A DNA stretch of 64,000 nt from Polaribacter sp. SA4-12 (GCF_002163675.1 NZ_CP019334.1:444001-508000); one strand, 5' to 3'. Counted from the stretch's first letter, positions 43,937 to 52,701 are shown. The notes: generated by a model not told the origin, from the letters alone. A program made the numbers and translations.

Positions 43937-44593
43937 TTATAGGTTCCACTTAACGCCTAAAGTAGGTCTTCCTTTAAATGTATCACTACCTGCAAAATTA
44001 TTTGACAATTCAAGTTCACCTCCTACAGAAAAAGATTTATTTAAATGATACCATAATTGAGGTTCTGATAAGAATATAGTTTTCTCACTTAATCCATTTT
44101 CAGACCATAGATCTGCAAAACCAGAAAAAGTTAATTTGTCAGCAATAATATTCCAATACCAAGTTCCTGTTGCTTGGTAATTTCCTTTACTTGTACCTTT
44201 AAAAGTTTTGTAACCAGCATACGTTGAAAATCCCCAAACGGCATTTGATTTTCCATAATTAGCTCCAAAAATCCAAGCGCTATTTATTGTGTAACCATTT
44301 AAAGATTCACCAATTTTAAAATTTCCTAATCCACCATTGTATTCAACGTGTAAACCAACTGGCATTTTTTCAGTTTTTAAAACACGCGCAATTTCAAAAT
44401 ATGCTTGACTAATTCCATTATCTCCATTAAAATCAAAATCAGTAAAAGTGTAAATATTTCCGTACTTATCTGGCTTAAACATTTCGAAAGTTAAAGTAAC
44501 ATGTTCACGATCTAAATCATAGTGACCTTGAAAATTTTGAGCACTTAAAGTGATAACCGTAAAAAAAGCAAAAAGGGGAATAAATTTTTTCAT
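43937..44593 (-). CDS. DUF5020 outer-membrane protein (Tsx-like)
   Basis: This 218-residue protein has a signal peptide ending TLSAQ (about residue 19) and a small beta-barrel with alternating strands (TLTFEMFKPDKYGNIYTFTDFDF, AYFEIARVL, AVWGFSTYAGYKT). It ends in a C-terminal strand PTLGVKWNL. The FEMFKPD and TFTDFDF segments recall the nucleoside channel Tsx, with which DUF5020 shares fold features. With AzgA-type permease next in the operon, it is probably the outer-membrane pore for purines. Confidence 0.82.
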   Translation of the reverse strand: MKKFIPLFAFFTVITLSAQNFQGHYDLDREHVTLTFEMFKPDKYGNIYTFTDFDFNGDNGISQAYFEIARVLKTEKMPVGLHVEYNGGLGNFKIGESLNGYTINSAWIFGANYGKSNAVWGFSTYAGYKTFKGTSKGNYQATGTWYWNIIADKLTFSGFADLWSENGLSEKTIFLSEPQLWYHLNKSFSVGGELELSNNFAGSDTFKGRPTLGVKWNL

Positions 44594-45051
44594 TATATTA
44601 AGTTAAAATTAAGCCCCAAACTTACCCTAAAACGCAGAAAATAGTCTTTTTTACGTATTTCAATTATGAACAATATATTTACAATAAAAATTTAATATTA
44701 ATCACTTATAAATTAGGCATTGAAAAGGCTTTTTACTAACTTAAGAAGCTAAATAAAACAAAATGTTAATAAGTTTTATTTTTTTTTATCTAAATATCAC
44801 TCAAAATAATCCAAAAGAACATTTTCTTATGAAGAGAATTTTAATCATTAAATAAAATAATTAAATTATTTACATTCAGTGTTTTAGATTATAAAATGTG
44901 AGGATGAAAACCTGTTTTGTAAATTTTTAAATTTCTTTCTAATTAATTTATAATATTATTATATAAAATATAAATATATTACTTATTGATTTTTCTTATT
45001 GTGGTATAAGTAAGTTTAAATAGATATTATTGAAGTACAATTTTGTTCGTT

Positions 45052-45101
45052 TTTATTTTAGATTGATTTATAATTCTTAATTTTAATCAATCTAAAATAA
45101 A
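45052..45101. repeat. Perfect 17-bp inverted repeat upstream of guaB
   Basis: TTTATTTTAGATTGATT (45052-45068) is repeated inverted as AATCAATCTAAAATAAA (45085-45101) with a 16-nt spacer, 134 nt before the -7 box. The arms contain the same AGATT/AATCT core as the operators at 38625 and 39976. Confidence 0.7.
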
Positions 45102-45234
45102 CCTGATGAAGTTTAGTTCGAATAAAAGTATGGTATTCTGATTTTTAATGAAATGCAGCTATTTTTGAACGTAAACAAATTGTTATTAAAATATAACAGG
45201 GGATATATATAGCTAATAGTTCATATATTATTTG

Positions 45235-45242
45235 TAAATTTG
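45235..45242 (+). promoter_or_regulatory. -7 box of the guaB promoter
   Basis: TAAATTTG matches TAnnTTTG and lies 25 nt before the ATG. No good -33 TTG at 17-23 nt. Confidence 0.55.
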
Positions 45243-45267
45243 CACGCAATTATACCTTAATTGCAAC

Positions 45268-46743
45268 ATGACAGCACACGACAACAAAATTTTAGGAGAA
45301 GGATTAACATATGACGACGTATTATTAGTCCCAGCCTTTTCCGAAGTACTTCCAAGAGAAGTAAGCATTCAAACAAAATTTACTAAAAACATAACGATTA
45401 ACGTACCAATTGCATCAGCTGCAATGGATACTGTTACAGAATCTGCTTTAGCAATTGCTATTGCTAGAGAAGGAGGTATTGGTGTTTTACATAAAAACAT
45501 GACTATTGAGCAACAAGCAAAAGAAGTTAGAAAAGTAAAACGTGCTGAAAGCGGAATGATTTTAGACCCAGTTACTTTGCCTTTAACTGCTGTTGTTTTT
45601 GATGCGAAAGCAAATATGAAAGAACATGGTATTGGAGGAATTCCTATTGTTGATGACAATGGAATTTTAAAAGGAATTGTTACCAATAGAGATTTACGTT
45701 TTGAGCATGATAATGATAAACCAATTGTAGATGTAATGACTAGCGAAAACCTAGTTACTGCAGCAGTTGGAACTTCTTTAAATGATGCAGAAAAAATTCT
45801 TCAAAATTATAAAATTGAGAAACTTTTAATTGTTGATGAAAATTATAAATTAAAAGGGTTAATTACTTTTAGAGATATTACTAAAGTAACTCAAAAACCA
45901 ATTGCAAATAAAGATTCTTTTGGAAGATTAAGAGTTGCAGCTGCTTTAGGTGTTACTGCAGATGCAGTAGAGAGAGCAGAAGCGTTAGTGAAATCTGGTG
46001 TAGATGCAGTTATTATTGATACCGCTCATGGACATACAAAAGGTGTAGTAACTGTTTTAAAAGCCGTTAAAGCTAAGTTTCCAGAATTAGATGTTGTTGT
46101 AGGTAATATTGCAACAGGTGAAGCTGCTAAATATTTAGTTGAAGCTGGTGCAGATGCTGTAAAAGTTGGTATTGGTCCAGGTTCTATTTGTACAACAAGA
46201 ATTGTTGCAGGAGTTGGTTTTCCTCAGTTTTCTGCAGTTTTAGAAGTTGCTGCAGCGATAAAAGGAAGTGGAGTTCCTGTGATTGCAGATGGAGGAATTC
46301 GTTATACAGGAGATATTCCTAAAGCAATTGCTGCTGGTGCAGATTGTGTAATGCTAGGTTCTTTATTAGCAGGAACAAAAGAATCTCCAGGAGAAACTAT
46401 TATTTACGAAGGAAGAAAATTTAAGTCTTATAGAGGTATGGGATCTGTAGAAGCTATGAAACAAGGTTCTAAAGACAGATACTTTCAAGATGTAGAAGAT
46501 GATCTTAAAAAATTAGTTCCAGAAGGAATTGTAGGTCGTGTTCCTTATAAAGGTGAATTATCTGAAAGTATTCACCAATTTATTGGAGGTTTACGTGCAG
46601 GAATGGGATATTGTGGAGCAAAAGATGTTGAAACATTAAAAGAAACAGGTAGGTTTATAAGAATCACTGCAAGTGGTATTAATGAAAGTCATCCTCATGA
46701 TGTTGTAATTACTAAAGAATCACCTAATTACAGTAGAAGATAA
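45268..46743 (+). CDS. guaB: Inosine-5'-monophosphate dehydrogenase
   Basis: This 491-residue enzyme oxidises IMP to XMP, the committing step to GMP, with NAD. A TIM barrel is interrupted by two CBS domains (about 95-205). The catalytic loop [20 protein letters not shown] carries the active Cys, followed by the IMP-phosphate site [16 protein letters not shown] and [10 protein letters not shown], and the flap RGMGSVEAM. Length is standard. It is divergent from the DUF5020-purine permease operon, and a membrane protein gene follows by 22 nt. Confidence 0.97.
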   Translation: MTAHDNKILGEGLTYDDVLLVPAFSEVLPREVSIQTKFTKNITINVPIASAAMDTVTESALAIAIAREGGIGVLHKNMTIEQQAKEVRKVKRAESGMILDPVTLPLTAVVFDAKANMKEHGIGGIPIVDDNGILKGIVTNRDLRFEHDNDKPIVDVMTSENLVTAAVGTSLNDAEKILQNYKIEKLLIVDENYKLKGLITFRDITKVTQKPIANKDSFGRLRVAAALGVTADAVERAEALVKSGVDAVIIDTAHGHTKGVVTVLKAVKAKFPELDVVVGNIATGEAAKYLVEAGADAVKVGIGPGSICTTRIVAGVGFPQFSAVLEVAAAIKGSGVPVIADGGIRYTGDIPKAIAAGADCVMLGSLLAGTKESPGETIIYEGRKFKSYRGMGSVEAMKQGSKDRYFQDVEDDLKKLVPEGIVGRVPYKGELSESIHQFIGGLRAGMGYCGAKDVETLKETGRFIRITASGINESHPHDVVITKESPNYSRR

Positions 46744-46765
46744 TTTATTTAAACATCCCTAAGAA

Positions 46766-47647
46766 ATGAACGATCAAAACTTTATACAATTTAAGAAAAA
46801 AAGAGATTTAGGAACAATGCTTTCTGACGCTTTTAAGTTTCTTAGTGTTGAATGGAAACCATTCTTTTACACTATTTTTAAAACAGCAATTATTCCTGTT
46901 TTAATTGCTATTTGTATAATGATTTATTATTTAATTTCATCTACTCAGGTATTTGGAGGAATAGCAGAAACAGCTAATGTTGATAATGTGTTTGATTTTA
47001 ATTTTTCAGAGTTAATTCTTCCAGTTTTCGGATTTATCTTCTCTTATTTAATTGCCTATGCATTAATCTCGGTTTCTGCGTTATCATATATCAAATCATA
47101 TATTTCAAATAATGGTGTTGTAAATTTTGAAGAAGTAAGTGCTTTAACCAAAGATAAATTTGGAGCTTATGTAGGATTATTTATTCTAAACGGTATTATT
47201 GTATTTTTTGGGTTATTATTTTGTTTTTTACCAGGAATATATCTAGGTATTGTTTTATCATTATCGATGTGTTTACTTATTTTTCAGAATAAAGGCGTTA
47301 TGGATTCTATAGGTGATTCTTTTAATTTTATAAAAGGTCATTGGTTAGAAACTTTTGGAATCTTATTAGTTGTTCAAATAATTATTGGAATTATCGGTTT
47401 TTTTGTGGATTTTCCTGTGAGTTTATATTCAGGAGGTTCTCTAGGTAGTGACTTATTAGGTGAAGATCCTAATGAACTTTTTAATATTTATAAAGACCCA
47501 ATTTATCTGATTTTATTAATTATATCCAACTTGATTAAGTTCGTTTTGTATATAGTAACATTAGTAGTTACAGTGTTTATTTATTACGATATAAAGGAAC
47601 AGAAGAATCCATCAACAGATGTAATTAACGAAATAGGAGTAAGTTAA
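46766..47647 (+). CDS. Polytopic membrane protein, unknown
   Basis: This 293-residue protein has about six membrane helices: near 34-56, 90-115, 132-160, 185-215 and two near the C-terminus (LILLIISNLIKFVLYIVTLVVTVFIYYDI). The layout, with FCFLPGIYLGIVLSLSMCLLIFQNKG and a GHWLETFGILLVVQIIIGIIG segment, resembles DUF975/YciC-like and GdpP-membrane-domain proteins, a loosely defined group. No enzymatic motif is present. It lies 22 nt after guaB and could be cotranscribed. Confidence 0.78.
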   Translation: MNDQNFIQFKKKRDLGTMLSDAFKFLSVEWKPFFYTIFKTAIIPVLIAICIMIYYLISSTQVFGGIAETANVDNVFDFNFSELILPVFGFIFSYLIAYALISVSALSYIKSYISNNGVVNFEEVSALTKDKFGAYVGLFILNGIIVFFGLLFCFLPGIYLGIVLSLSMCLLIFQNKGVMDSIGDSFNFIKGHWLETFGILLVVQIIIGIIGFFVDFPVSLYSGGSLGSDLLGEDPNELFNIYKDPIYLILLIISNLIKFVLYIVTLVVTVFIYYDIKEQKNPSTDVINEIGVS

Positions 47648-47706
47648 AATTAATATAGAATTACATATAAGAAATAAAACAGTTTTCTTCTAAATAGTAA
47701 TAAAAA

Positions 47707-47742
47707 AATAAGCTCTTTTTATAAAAAAAGAGCTTATTAATA
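47707..47742. terminator. Terminator after the guaB transcription unit
   Basis: The stem AATAAGCTCTTTTT / AAAAAGAGCTTATT is near-perfect. The A/T-rich flanks allow function on both strands, also ending the 36-aa gene transcript. Confidence 0.75.
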
Positions 47743-47761
47743 TTTAACTGATAGAATTTAT

Positions 47762-47872
47762 TTATCTATAACGTCTTTTTAAGTTCCAAACGATAGAACT
47801 TGTTTGACTAAAATTTTTTGCTGGTGTTCCAACTTTACTTTCTGCGTTTGTTTTTTTGTTACTTGTAATCAT
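47762..47872 (-). CDS. Probable 36-residue protein
   Basis: The frame ATG (47872) to TAA (47762) encodes a basic peptide beginning MITSNKKTNAESKVGTPAKN and ending SSIVWNLKRRYR. It is supported by an isolated TATTTTTG -7 box at 47895-47902 on the same strand, a leader of about 20 nt, and a terminator-like hairpin downstream. Composition is protein-like (a Lys/Ser/Thr start and a Trp- and Arg-containing end) rather than random AT-rich sequence. No family is known to me. Confidence 0.55.
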   Translation of the reverse strand: MITSNKKTNAESKVGTPAKNFSQTSSIVWNLKRRYR

Positions 47873-47894
47873 AATGGTTTTTATTTTGCGAGTG

Positions 47895-47902
47895 CAAAAA
47901 TA
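47895..47902 (-). promoter_or_regulatory. -7 box for the 36-aa gene
   Basis: On the minus strand this reads TATTTTTG, 22 nt before the ATG. No other gene on this strand starts here. Confidence 0.5.
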
Positions 47903-48026
47903 GTTAGTTTATAACCATTTGAAAACAACAATTTTAATGAGTTTGTATAGTATATTACCTTTCACAATATTTATTAAATAATTAAAAACAATGGTTCGTT
48001 AACAACCTATAAACTAATGTTTTAAT

Positions 48027-48605
48027 TTATAGATTCATCAGTTCTTTATAAAGTTTATGAACAGGTAAACCAACAACATTAAAGTAACTTCCTTCTAAAT
48101 TATCAATCGCTATAAAACCAATCCATTCTTGAATTCCATAAGCGCCAGCTTTATCAAATGGTTTATAATTTTTGATGTAATAATTAATTTCATCATCAGA
48201 GAGCTCCTTAAAAGAAACAGTAGTTACATCGTTAATTATCTTTTGGAAACTCTTATTCTTAATACTTATAGATGTAATTACTTTGTGTTTTCTACCAGAT
48301 AAAGATCTCAACATATTAAATGCATCTTCAGCATCTTTTGGTTTTCCTAAAGCAATATCATCTAGCCAAACAATAGTATCTGATGTGATTAACAAATCTT
48401 TTTCTGATAAGTCTGTAAATGCTTGCGATTTTAAATCAGCTAAGAAGTCTGTAATTTCAATTCCTTTTAATTCTGGTGGATAAATTTCTTCAACTTCTTT
48501 TAATTGAATCGTAAAATCGATATCTAAATCTTTAAAAAATTGTTGTCTTCTTGGAGATTTTGAAGCTAAAATTACGTTGTATTCTTTTAATTTTTCTCTT
48601 AACAT
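48027..48605 (-). CDS. maf: Maf-family nucleotide pyrophosphatase
   Basis: This 192-residue house-cleaning enzyme hydrolyses dTTP/UTP and modified nucleotides. Signatures are the N-terminal ILASKSPRRQQFFKDL, SDTIVWLDDIALGKPKDAEDA (catalytic Asp), LSGRKHKVITSI, and KAGAYGIQEWIGFIAIDNLEGSYFNVVGLPVHKL, all typical of the YhdE type. Length is normal. A repeat-containing 85-nt gap separates it from the UbiA and smpB genes on the same strand. Confidence 0.95.
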   Translation of the reverse strand: MLREKLKEYNVILASKSPRRQQFFKDLDIDFTIQLKEVEEIYPPELKGIEITDFLADLKSQAFTDLSEKDLLITSDTIVWLDDIALGKPKDAEDAFNMLRSLSGRKHKVITSISIKNKSFQKIINDVTTVSFKELSDDEINYYIKNYKPFDKAGAYGIQEWIGFIAIDNLEGSYFNVVGLPVHKLYKELMNL

Positions 48606-48621
48606 TTGTGTTTATTGTCTG

Positions 48622-48688
48622 GTTGAACGCAGTCGAAACCTATAAATTTAATATTTTAAAAGACCTCTCGACTGCACTCGAGGAGACA
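48622..48688. repeat. Pair of CGACTGCxxTCGA-type dispersed repeat units
   Basis: Unit 1 (48622-48641) reads GGTTGAACGCAGTCGAAACC with complementary ends. Unit 2 (48662-48688) contains CTCTCGACTGCACTCGAGG. They are related to the unit in murB and fill the gap between the maf and UbiA-type genes. Confidence 0.65.
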
Positions 48689-48690
48689 TT

Positions 48691-49620
48691 TTAGATTAAA
48701 AATAGTAACATTGATAATATTCCGAATAACATAATGATTTTCATTTTGCTACTTAGTTTTGAATACTCTTTTTTAGATTTTGAAAACCATAATTTATACA
48801 TAAAATAGAGTAGTGGTAATAATAAAAAGAGAATTACATAACTTAAAAATATATAATAATTACTTTGCAGTTGTATAATTTGAAATTCAATTAGAATTAG
48901 TAAAAACAAAATACAGCTAAAGAAAAAAGCGACTTTAGAAGCTCTTTTTCTACCAAATAAAATGGGCAATGTTTTGGCTTTAAGTTTCAAATCTCCATTT
49001 ACATCTTCAATGTCTTTTATAATTTCTCTTATTAGCGTTGTTAGAAATGAAAATATAAAATAAAATTTTAAAAATGTTTTTCCAAATTGTAAGTTATGTA
49101 TGGTTTCTATACTAATATTTTCTACAAACGTTTCTTTATCAACATAAAAATCAAACACATAAACCATATAAATAGCTAAAAAACAAAAAAATGAAACTAA
49201 AATATTTCCAATTAAAATTTGTTTTTTTAAGTGCTTTGAATAAAAGTAAAGTCCAATAATTGTAATAAAAAAGTATAATGAATGAAAAGGTAAAAGCTTA
49301 GAAATAGATAAAAAAACACCCAAAATCAATCCCAAAAAAGTTAAAAGAAAATAACTTTTCCAAGCGCTTTTTTTAGAAATAGTTTTATCAATAAATATCT
49401 TGTTGGGTTTATTTAGTTTATCAGCTTCTACATCATAAATATCATTTATAATATAACCTCCAGCTGTAATTAAAAGTACACTTAAAGTTAAAATTGAGAA
49501 TTCAAAGTCAGATAAATAACTGCTTTTAAGAAATGAATGTATCAAAGCATACTTCGTTAAAACCATTGTTAGTAAAACCATCAAAAGGTTTTTGTAACGA
49601 ATTAGTTTTAAAAAATCCAT
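48691..49620 (-). CDS. UbiA-family prenyltransferase
   Basis: This 309-residue membrane enzyme has about eight or nine helices. The two Asp-rich Mg-diphosphate motifs are visible: NDIYDVEADKLNKPNK (about 60-75) and DIEDVNGDLKLKAKTLPI (about 203-220). The sequence style matches the geranylgeranylglycerol-phosphate / protoheme-like branch seen in Bacteroidota; the acceptor is not certain. Its ATG overlaps the smpB stop by one base. Confidence 0.9.
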   Translation of the reverse strand: MDFLKLIRYKNLLMVLLTMVLTKYALIHSFLKSSYLSDFEFSILTLSVLLITAGGYIINDIYDVEADKLNKPNKIFIDKTISKKSAWKSYFLLTFLGLILGVFLSISKLLPFHSLYFFITIIGLYFYSKHLKKQILIGNILVSFFCFLAIYMVYVFDFYVDKETFVENISIETIHNLQFGKTFLKFYFIFSFLTTLIREIIKDIEDVNGDLKLKAKTLPILFGRKRASKVAFFFSCILFLLILIEFQIIQLQSNYYIFLSYVILFLLLPLLYFMYKLWFSKSKKEYSKLSSKMKIIMLFGILSMLLFLI

Positions 49621-50087
49621 TATGCGTTAAAATTCTTTTTAATTCTTGATAAATCACGTTTATTATCTCTATCTTTTATCACTTCACGTTTGTCATGCGT
49701 TTGTTTTCCTTTGGCTAAAGCAATTTCTAATTTAGCAAAACCTCTATCATTAATAAACAAACGTAAAGGAACAATTGTATTTCCTTTAGCTTCAACATCT
49801 TTTCTTAAACTACGTAATTCGCGTTTATTCATTAACAATCTACGCTCACTTTTTGGTTTGTGATTATATTGATGACCAAACAAATATTCTTGAATGTACA
49901 TATTTACAATAAACAATTCTCCACCTTCATTAAATTCACAAAAACTCTCTGTAATTCTAGCTTGACTTAAACGAATAGACTTTATTTCTGTTCCAGTTAA
50001 TTGAATTCCAGCAACGTATTTGTCTAGAATTTCGAATTCGAAACGTGCTTTTTTATTCTGTATGTTTATTTTTTTCTGTACAGCCAT
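49620..50087 (-). CDS. smpB: SsrA-binding protein
   Basis: This 155-residue trans-translation factor binds tmRNA and rescues stalled ribosomes. It shows the N-terminal NKKARFEFEILDKYVAGIQLTGTEIKSIR, then LFIVNMYIQEYLFGHQYNH and the basic tail KGKQTHDKREVIKDRDNKRD. Length is usual. tmRNA itself is not in the window. A TATCTTTG -7 box on the minus strand at 50116-50123 gives a leader of about 25 nt. Confidence 0.97.
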   Translation of the reverse strand: MAVQKKINIQNKKARFEFEILDKYVAGIQLTGTEIKSIRLSQARITESFCEFNEGGELFIVNMYIQEYLFGHQYNHKPKSERRLLMNKRELRSLRKDVEAKGNTIVPLRLFINDRGFAKLEIALAKGKQTHDKREVIKDRDNKRDLSRIKKNFNA

Positions 50088-50189
50088 TGACTGATTTTTA
50101 ATTTATAAATTTTAACAAAGATACATTTTTACTTTGTTCAAAGAAATGTAATTTTGAAATCTATTCTCGACCAAACTAAACAAAAACCA

Positions 50190-50924
50190 ATGAAATATAT
50201 TTCTATATTTTTTATAGCTTTCTTAATTTCGTGTAAACCTTCTGAACCTAAGATTACTGCGCAACAAATTGTTGATAAAACAATTATGTATTCTGGCGCT
50301 GATAAAGTTGAAAATTCAGAGATTTCTTTTAAATTTAGAGATAAAGCCTATTTTGCTTACAGAGATAATGGAAATTTTAAGTTGATTAGAGAATTTGATT
50401 CAATTATAGATGGCTTAACAAATGATGGTTTTGAAAGGTTTATCAATTTAGAAAAACAAACATTATCTGAAGCTGATGCAGCAAAATATTCGAATTCAGT
50501 AAATTCTGTACATTATTTTTCTGTGTTACCATTTGGATTAAATGACAAAGCTGTTCGCAAAAAACTATTGCCATCATCAACCATAAAAGGAAAAGAATAT
50601 TATAAAATTGAAATCACTTTTTCTGAAAATGGAGGAGGAGAAGACTTCGAAGATGTTTTTATTTATTGGATTGGTAAAGAAGATTTTCTAGTTGATTATT
50701 TAGCCTATTCTTATCACACAAATGGTGGAGGAAAGCGTTTTAGAGTTTTAAAAGAACAATGTGTAAAAAACGGAATTCGTTTTGTAGATTTCCATAATTA
50801 CAAGCCTTTAAACAAAGATATTTCTTTAGTAGATATTGATAAATCTTTCGAAAATAATGAGCTTAAAAAAGTATCTGAAATCGTCTTAAAAGATATTGAG
50901 GTAAAGATTACTGAAGTAAAATAA
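50190..50924 (+). CDS. Lipoprotein, DUF6503-like
   Basis: The protein has 244 residues from ATG 50190 (MKYISIFFIAFLISC; Cys about 15). An in-frame start 36 nt upstream adds residues before the signal peptide and is not used. The mature part has ITAQQIVDKTIMYSGADKVENSEISFKFRDKAYFAYR, which looks like the DUF6503 / LolA-like beta-sheet proteins of flavobacteria, ending in the basic IVLKDIEVKITEVK. It is likely a periplasmic lipid- or substrate-binding lipoprotein. The family name is from memory and moderately secure. Confidence 0.75.
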   Translation: MKYISIFFIAFLISCKPSEPKITAQQIVDKTIMYSGADKVENSEISFKFRDKAYFAYRDNGNFKLIREFDSIIDGLTNDGFERFINLEKQTLSEADAAKYSNSVNSVHYFSVLPFGLNDKAVRKKLLPSSTIKGKEYYKIEITFSENGGGEDFEDVFIYWIGKEDFLVDYLAYSYHTNGGGKRFRVLKEQCVKNGIRFVDFHNYKPLNKDISLVDIDKSFENNELKKVSEIVLKDIEVKITEVK

Positions 50925-50944
50925 GCATCATAGTTATTTTTTTT

Positions 50945-51034
50945 GAAGCTATTTCCTGCTTTTCGCACTCGCTTTTTTTATTCAGAAAAAGAATAAAAAA
51001 GAGCTCAAACAAATGCTACAATCAGGGCTAGAAT
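50945..51034. repeat. Long dispersed repeat between lipoprotein genes
   Basis: The segment runs from GAAGCTATTTCCTGC to CAATCAGGGCTAGAA and contains an internal inverted repeat CTTTTTTTATTC / GAATAAAAAAG. I recognise the ends (GCTATTTCC-TGC ... ATCAGGGCTA) as a recurrent intergenic element of flavobacterial genomes. No ORF. Confidence 0.6.
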
Positions 51035-51078
51035 TATTTGTTAGCTTTATATCACTTAACAATTAATTTCATTTTTAT

Positions 51079-51567
51079 TTACTCTATAATACTCGTTTTT
51101 TTATCACCATTAATAGTTACAATGTATAAACTAGCATTGTTGTGATCATCCATATTTTCATACTTCTTTTCTCCTAAAATTTTATTAACAAAAGCAGGTG
51201 TTGTATTACTATGTCCAATAACCAAAACAGTCTTTCCTTTAGTTTCTGATTGAAATATAGAATCATATAAATTACTAGGATTATAACTTAAAATTTCTAA
51301 CTTTTTACTTTCTGCAGTTGGTTTTGCTGTTTGTTTTGTTCTATTATACTTCGTAGAATACACAGCATCTAAATCAATGTTTTTAAAATATACTGCCCAT
51401 TTTCTTGCTCTTTCTTGTCCTTTCTCATTTAAGTTTGGGTTTCTATTTGTTTTGTCAGTTCTGTCTTTTTCTGAGTGACGAATTAAATAATACGTAGTAG
51501 TTTCATCTGAAGTACAAGAACTTAAAAAACTGAAAGCGAAAACAAAAAGGAATATAAATTTCTTCAT
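51079..51567 (-). CDS. Histidine phosphatase (phosphoglycerate-mutase fold) lipoprotein
   Basis: This 162-residue protein has a signal and lipobox LSSC (Cys about 18). The catalytic motif is YYLIRHSEKDRT (RHS instead of the usual RHG), with NEKGQERARKWA, STKYNRTKQTAKPT and VLVIGHSNTTP carrying the second active His. It is an extracytoplasmic branch-1 phosphatase; the substrate is unknown. Confidence 0.9.
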   Translation of the reverse strand: MKKFIFLFVFAFSFLSSCTSDETTTYYLIRHSEKDRTDKTNRNPNLNEKGQERARKWAVYFKNIDLDAVYSTKYNRTKQTAKPTAESKKLEILSYNPSNLYDSIFQSETKGKTVLVIGHSNTTPAFVNKILGEKKYENMDDHNNASLYIVTINGDKKTSIIE

Positions 51568-51622
51568 TAAATTTGAATTTAAACACGAATATACTCCAAA
51601 AAAGAAAGAGTGATTAAAAATG

Positions 51623-51690
51623 TCATTGCGAGGAAGAATGACGAAGCAATCTGTTAATTAAATAAGAGATTGCTTCGTTCCTCGCAATGA
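51623..51690. repeat. Imperfect inverted repeat (TCATTGCGAGG family) beside the IS110 element
   Basis: The left arm begins TCATTGCGAGGAAGAATGAC (51623-51652) and the right arm ends TTCGTTCCTCGCAATGA (51667-51690). The left arm has a 6-nt insertion relative to the right. This is a common flavobacterial REP-like repeat to my knowledge, and the insertion sequence begins within about 40 nt. Confidence 0.75.
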
Positions 51691-51729
51691 TCTGTGTTAA
51701 AAAACTATTATTTATTGTTAAAATTTCTT

Positions 51730-52701
51730 TTATTTCAGAAAATATAAGTTTTGATGATTTTCATTGTAAATTTGTTTGTTAGTCGCAATAGAAAAAATTT
51801 GCTTTATTAATTTATTAGCTATTGCAATTTTAATTACTCTCTCGGGTTTTCCTTTTTCTTTAAGTCGTTCATACATTTCGATACAATTTTTATTTACTCT
51901 TTTTGCAGACCAACTACATAAATACAAAAGTTTTCTAATTTGAGGTTTGCCCATTTTACAAATATGTCCTTTACCTTTTACACTTGTTCCTGATTGATAT
52001 AGCCTTGGACTAAATCCTACAAAAGCAGTCAGTTGTTTATAGTTATCAAATTTTGTGAAATTATCTGTAATAACACTCATCATAATAGCCGTTTTTAGCC
52101 CGATTCCTGGTATCGTTTTTATTCTTTCAACCGTGTCTTTATAAGCTAATCTTCCTATTTGCTCTATCTTTTTTTCAAACTTATCAATACGTCTTATTAA
52201 TAATATTAGTACTTGTTTTAATTCTTTTCTAAGATCCGAACTCAACAAACCTGTTGCTTCAAAGGATTCTAATTGTCTTTTTGTTTGATGTTTTTGTTTT
52301 TTTAGTAATTCTAAAGCTGTGTAAAGTTGTTTAATTTCTATACTAGGTTTACTCTCTGGACACCATCTTTTTAACTCATATTGAGCACCATATTCGGCAA
52401 TTGTCTTTGCGTCTTTTTTATCTGTTTTTGCTCTATATAATCTTGTTTGACTATATCTTCTAATTATCAAAGGATTTAATACACATACATTAAAACTAGA
52501 TGCATGTAAAAAAGTTGCTAACTGAACATAATAAGGACCACTAGCCTCCATTACAATCCAGTCTGATGCACTAATCAATTTAATAAATTGCTCAAAACCT
52601 GTATTTTGATTCTTAAAAATTTTGTGAATCCATTTATCTTTTTCTAAATAAGAAACATCAAAGGTTTGCTTACTAATATCAATTCCTATAATTTTACTCA
52701 T
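51730..52701 (-). CDS. IS110-family DEDD transposase
   Basis: The protein has 323 residues from ATG 52701 (MSKIIGIDISKQTFDVS), the natural family start; a longer frame to 52743 exists but would run through the non-coding end. The RuvC-like DEDD domain is seen in IGIDISKQTFD, WIVMEASGPYY and AKTDKKDAKTIAEYG. The C-terminal Transposase_20 domain has IKTIPGIGLKTAIMMSV and FVGFSPRLYQSGTSVKGKGH, with the serine of that domain present, followed by GKPQIRKLLYLCSWSA. Both halves look intact, so the protein may be functional. Confidence 0.95.
   Translation of the reverse strand: MSKIIGIDISKQTFDVSYLEKDKWIHKIFKNQNTGFEQFIKLISASDWIVMEASGPYYVQLATFLHASSFNVCVLNPLIIRRYSQTRLYRAKTDKKDAKTIAEYGAQYELKRWCPESKPSIEIKQLYTALELLKKQKHQTKRQLESFEATGLLSSDLRKELKQVLILLIRRIDKFEKKIEQIGRLAYKDTVERIKTIPGIGLKTAIMMSVITDNFTKFDNYKQLTAFVGFSPRLYQSGTSVKGKGHICKMGKPQIRKLLYLCSWSAKRVNKNCIEMYERLKEKGKPERVIKIAIANKLIKQIFSIATNKQIYNENHQNLYFLK

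Larger units (their letters stand above)
44594..45267. other. 674-nt intergenic region, no gene seen
   Basis: The region contains a 17-bp inverted repeat (45052-45101) and the guaB -7 box. The remainder is very AT-rich, and neither strand shows a coding frame or RNA gene. I looked for a purine riboswitch in both leaders and saw none. Confidence 0.6.

Noticed and set aside
44594..45267. Purine or other riboswitch near the purine permease and guaB
   Set aside because: I compared the leader sequences with the purine riboswitch core by eye on both strands and found no matching junction or loop pair.
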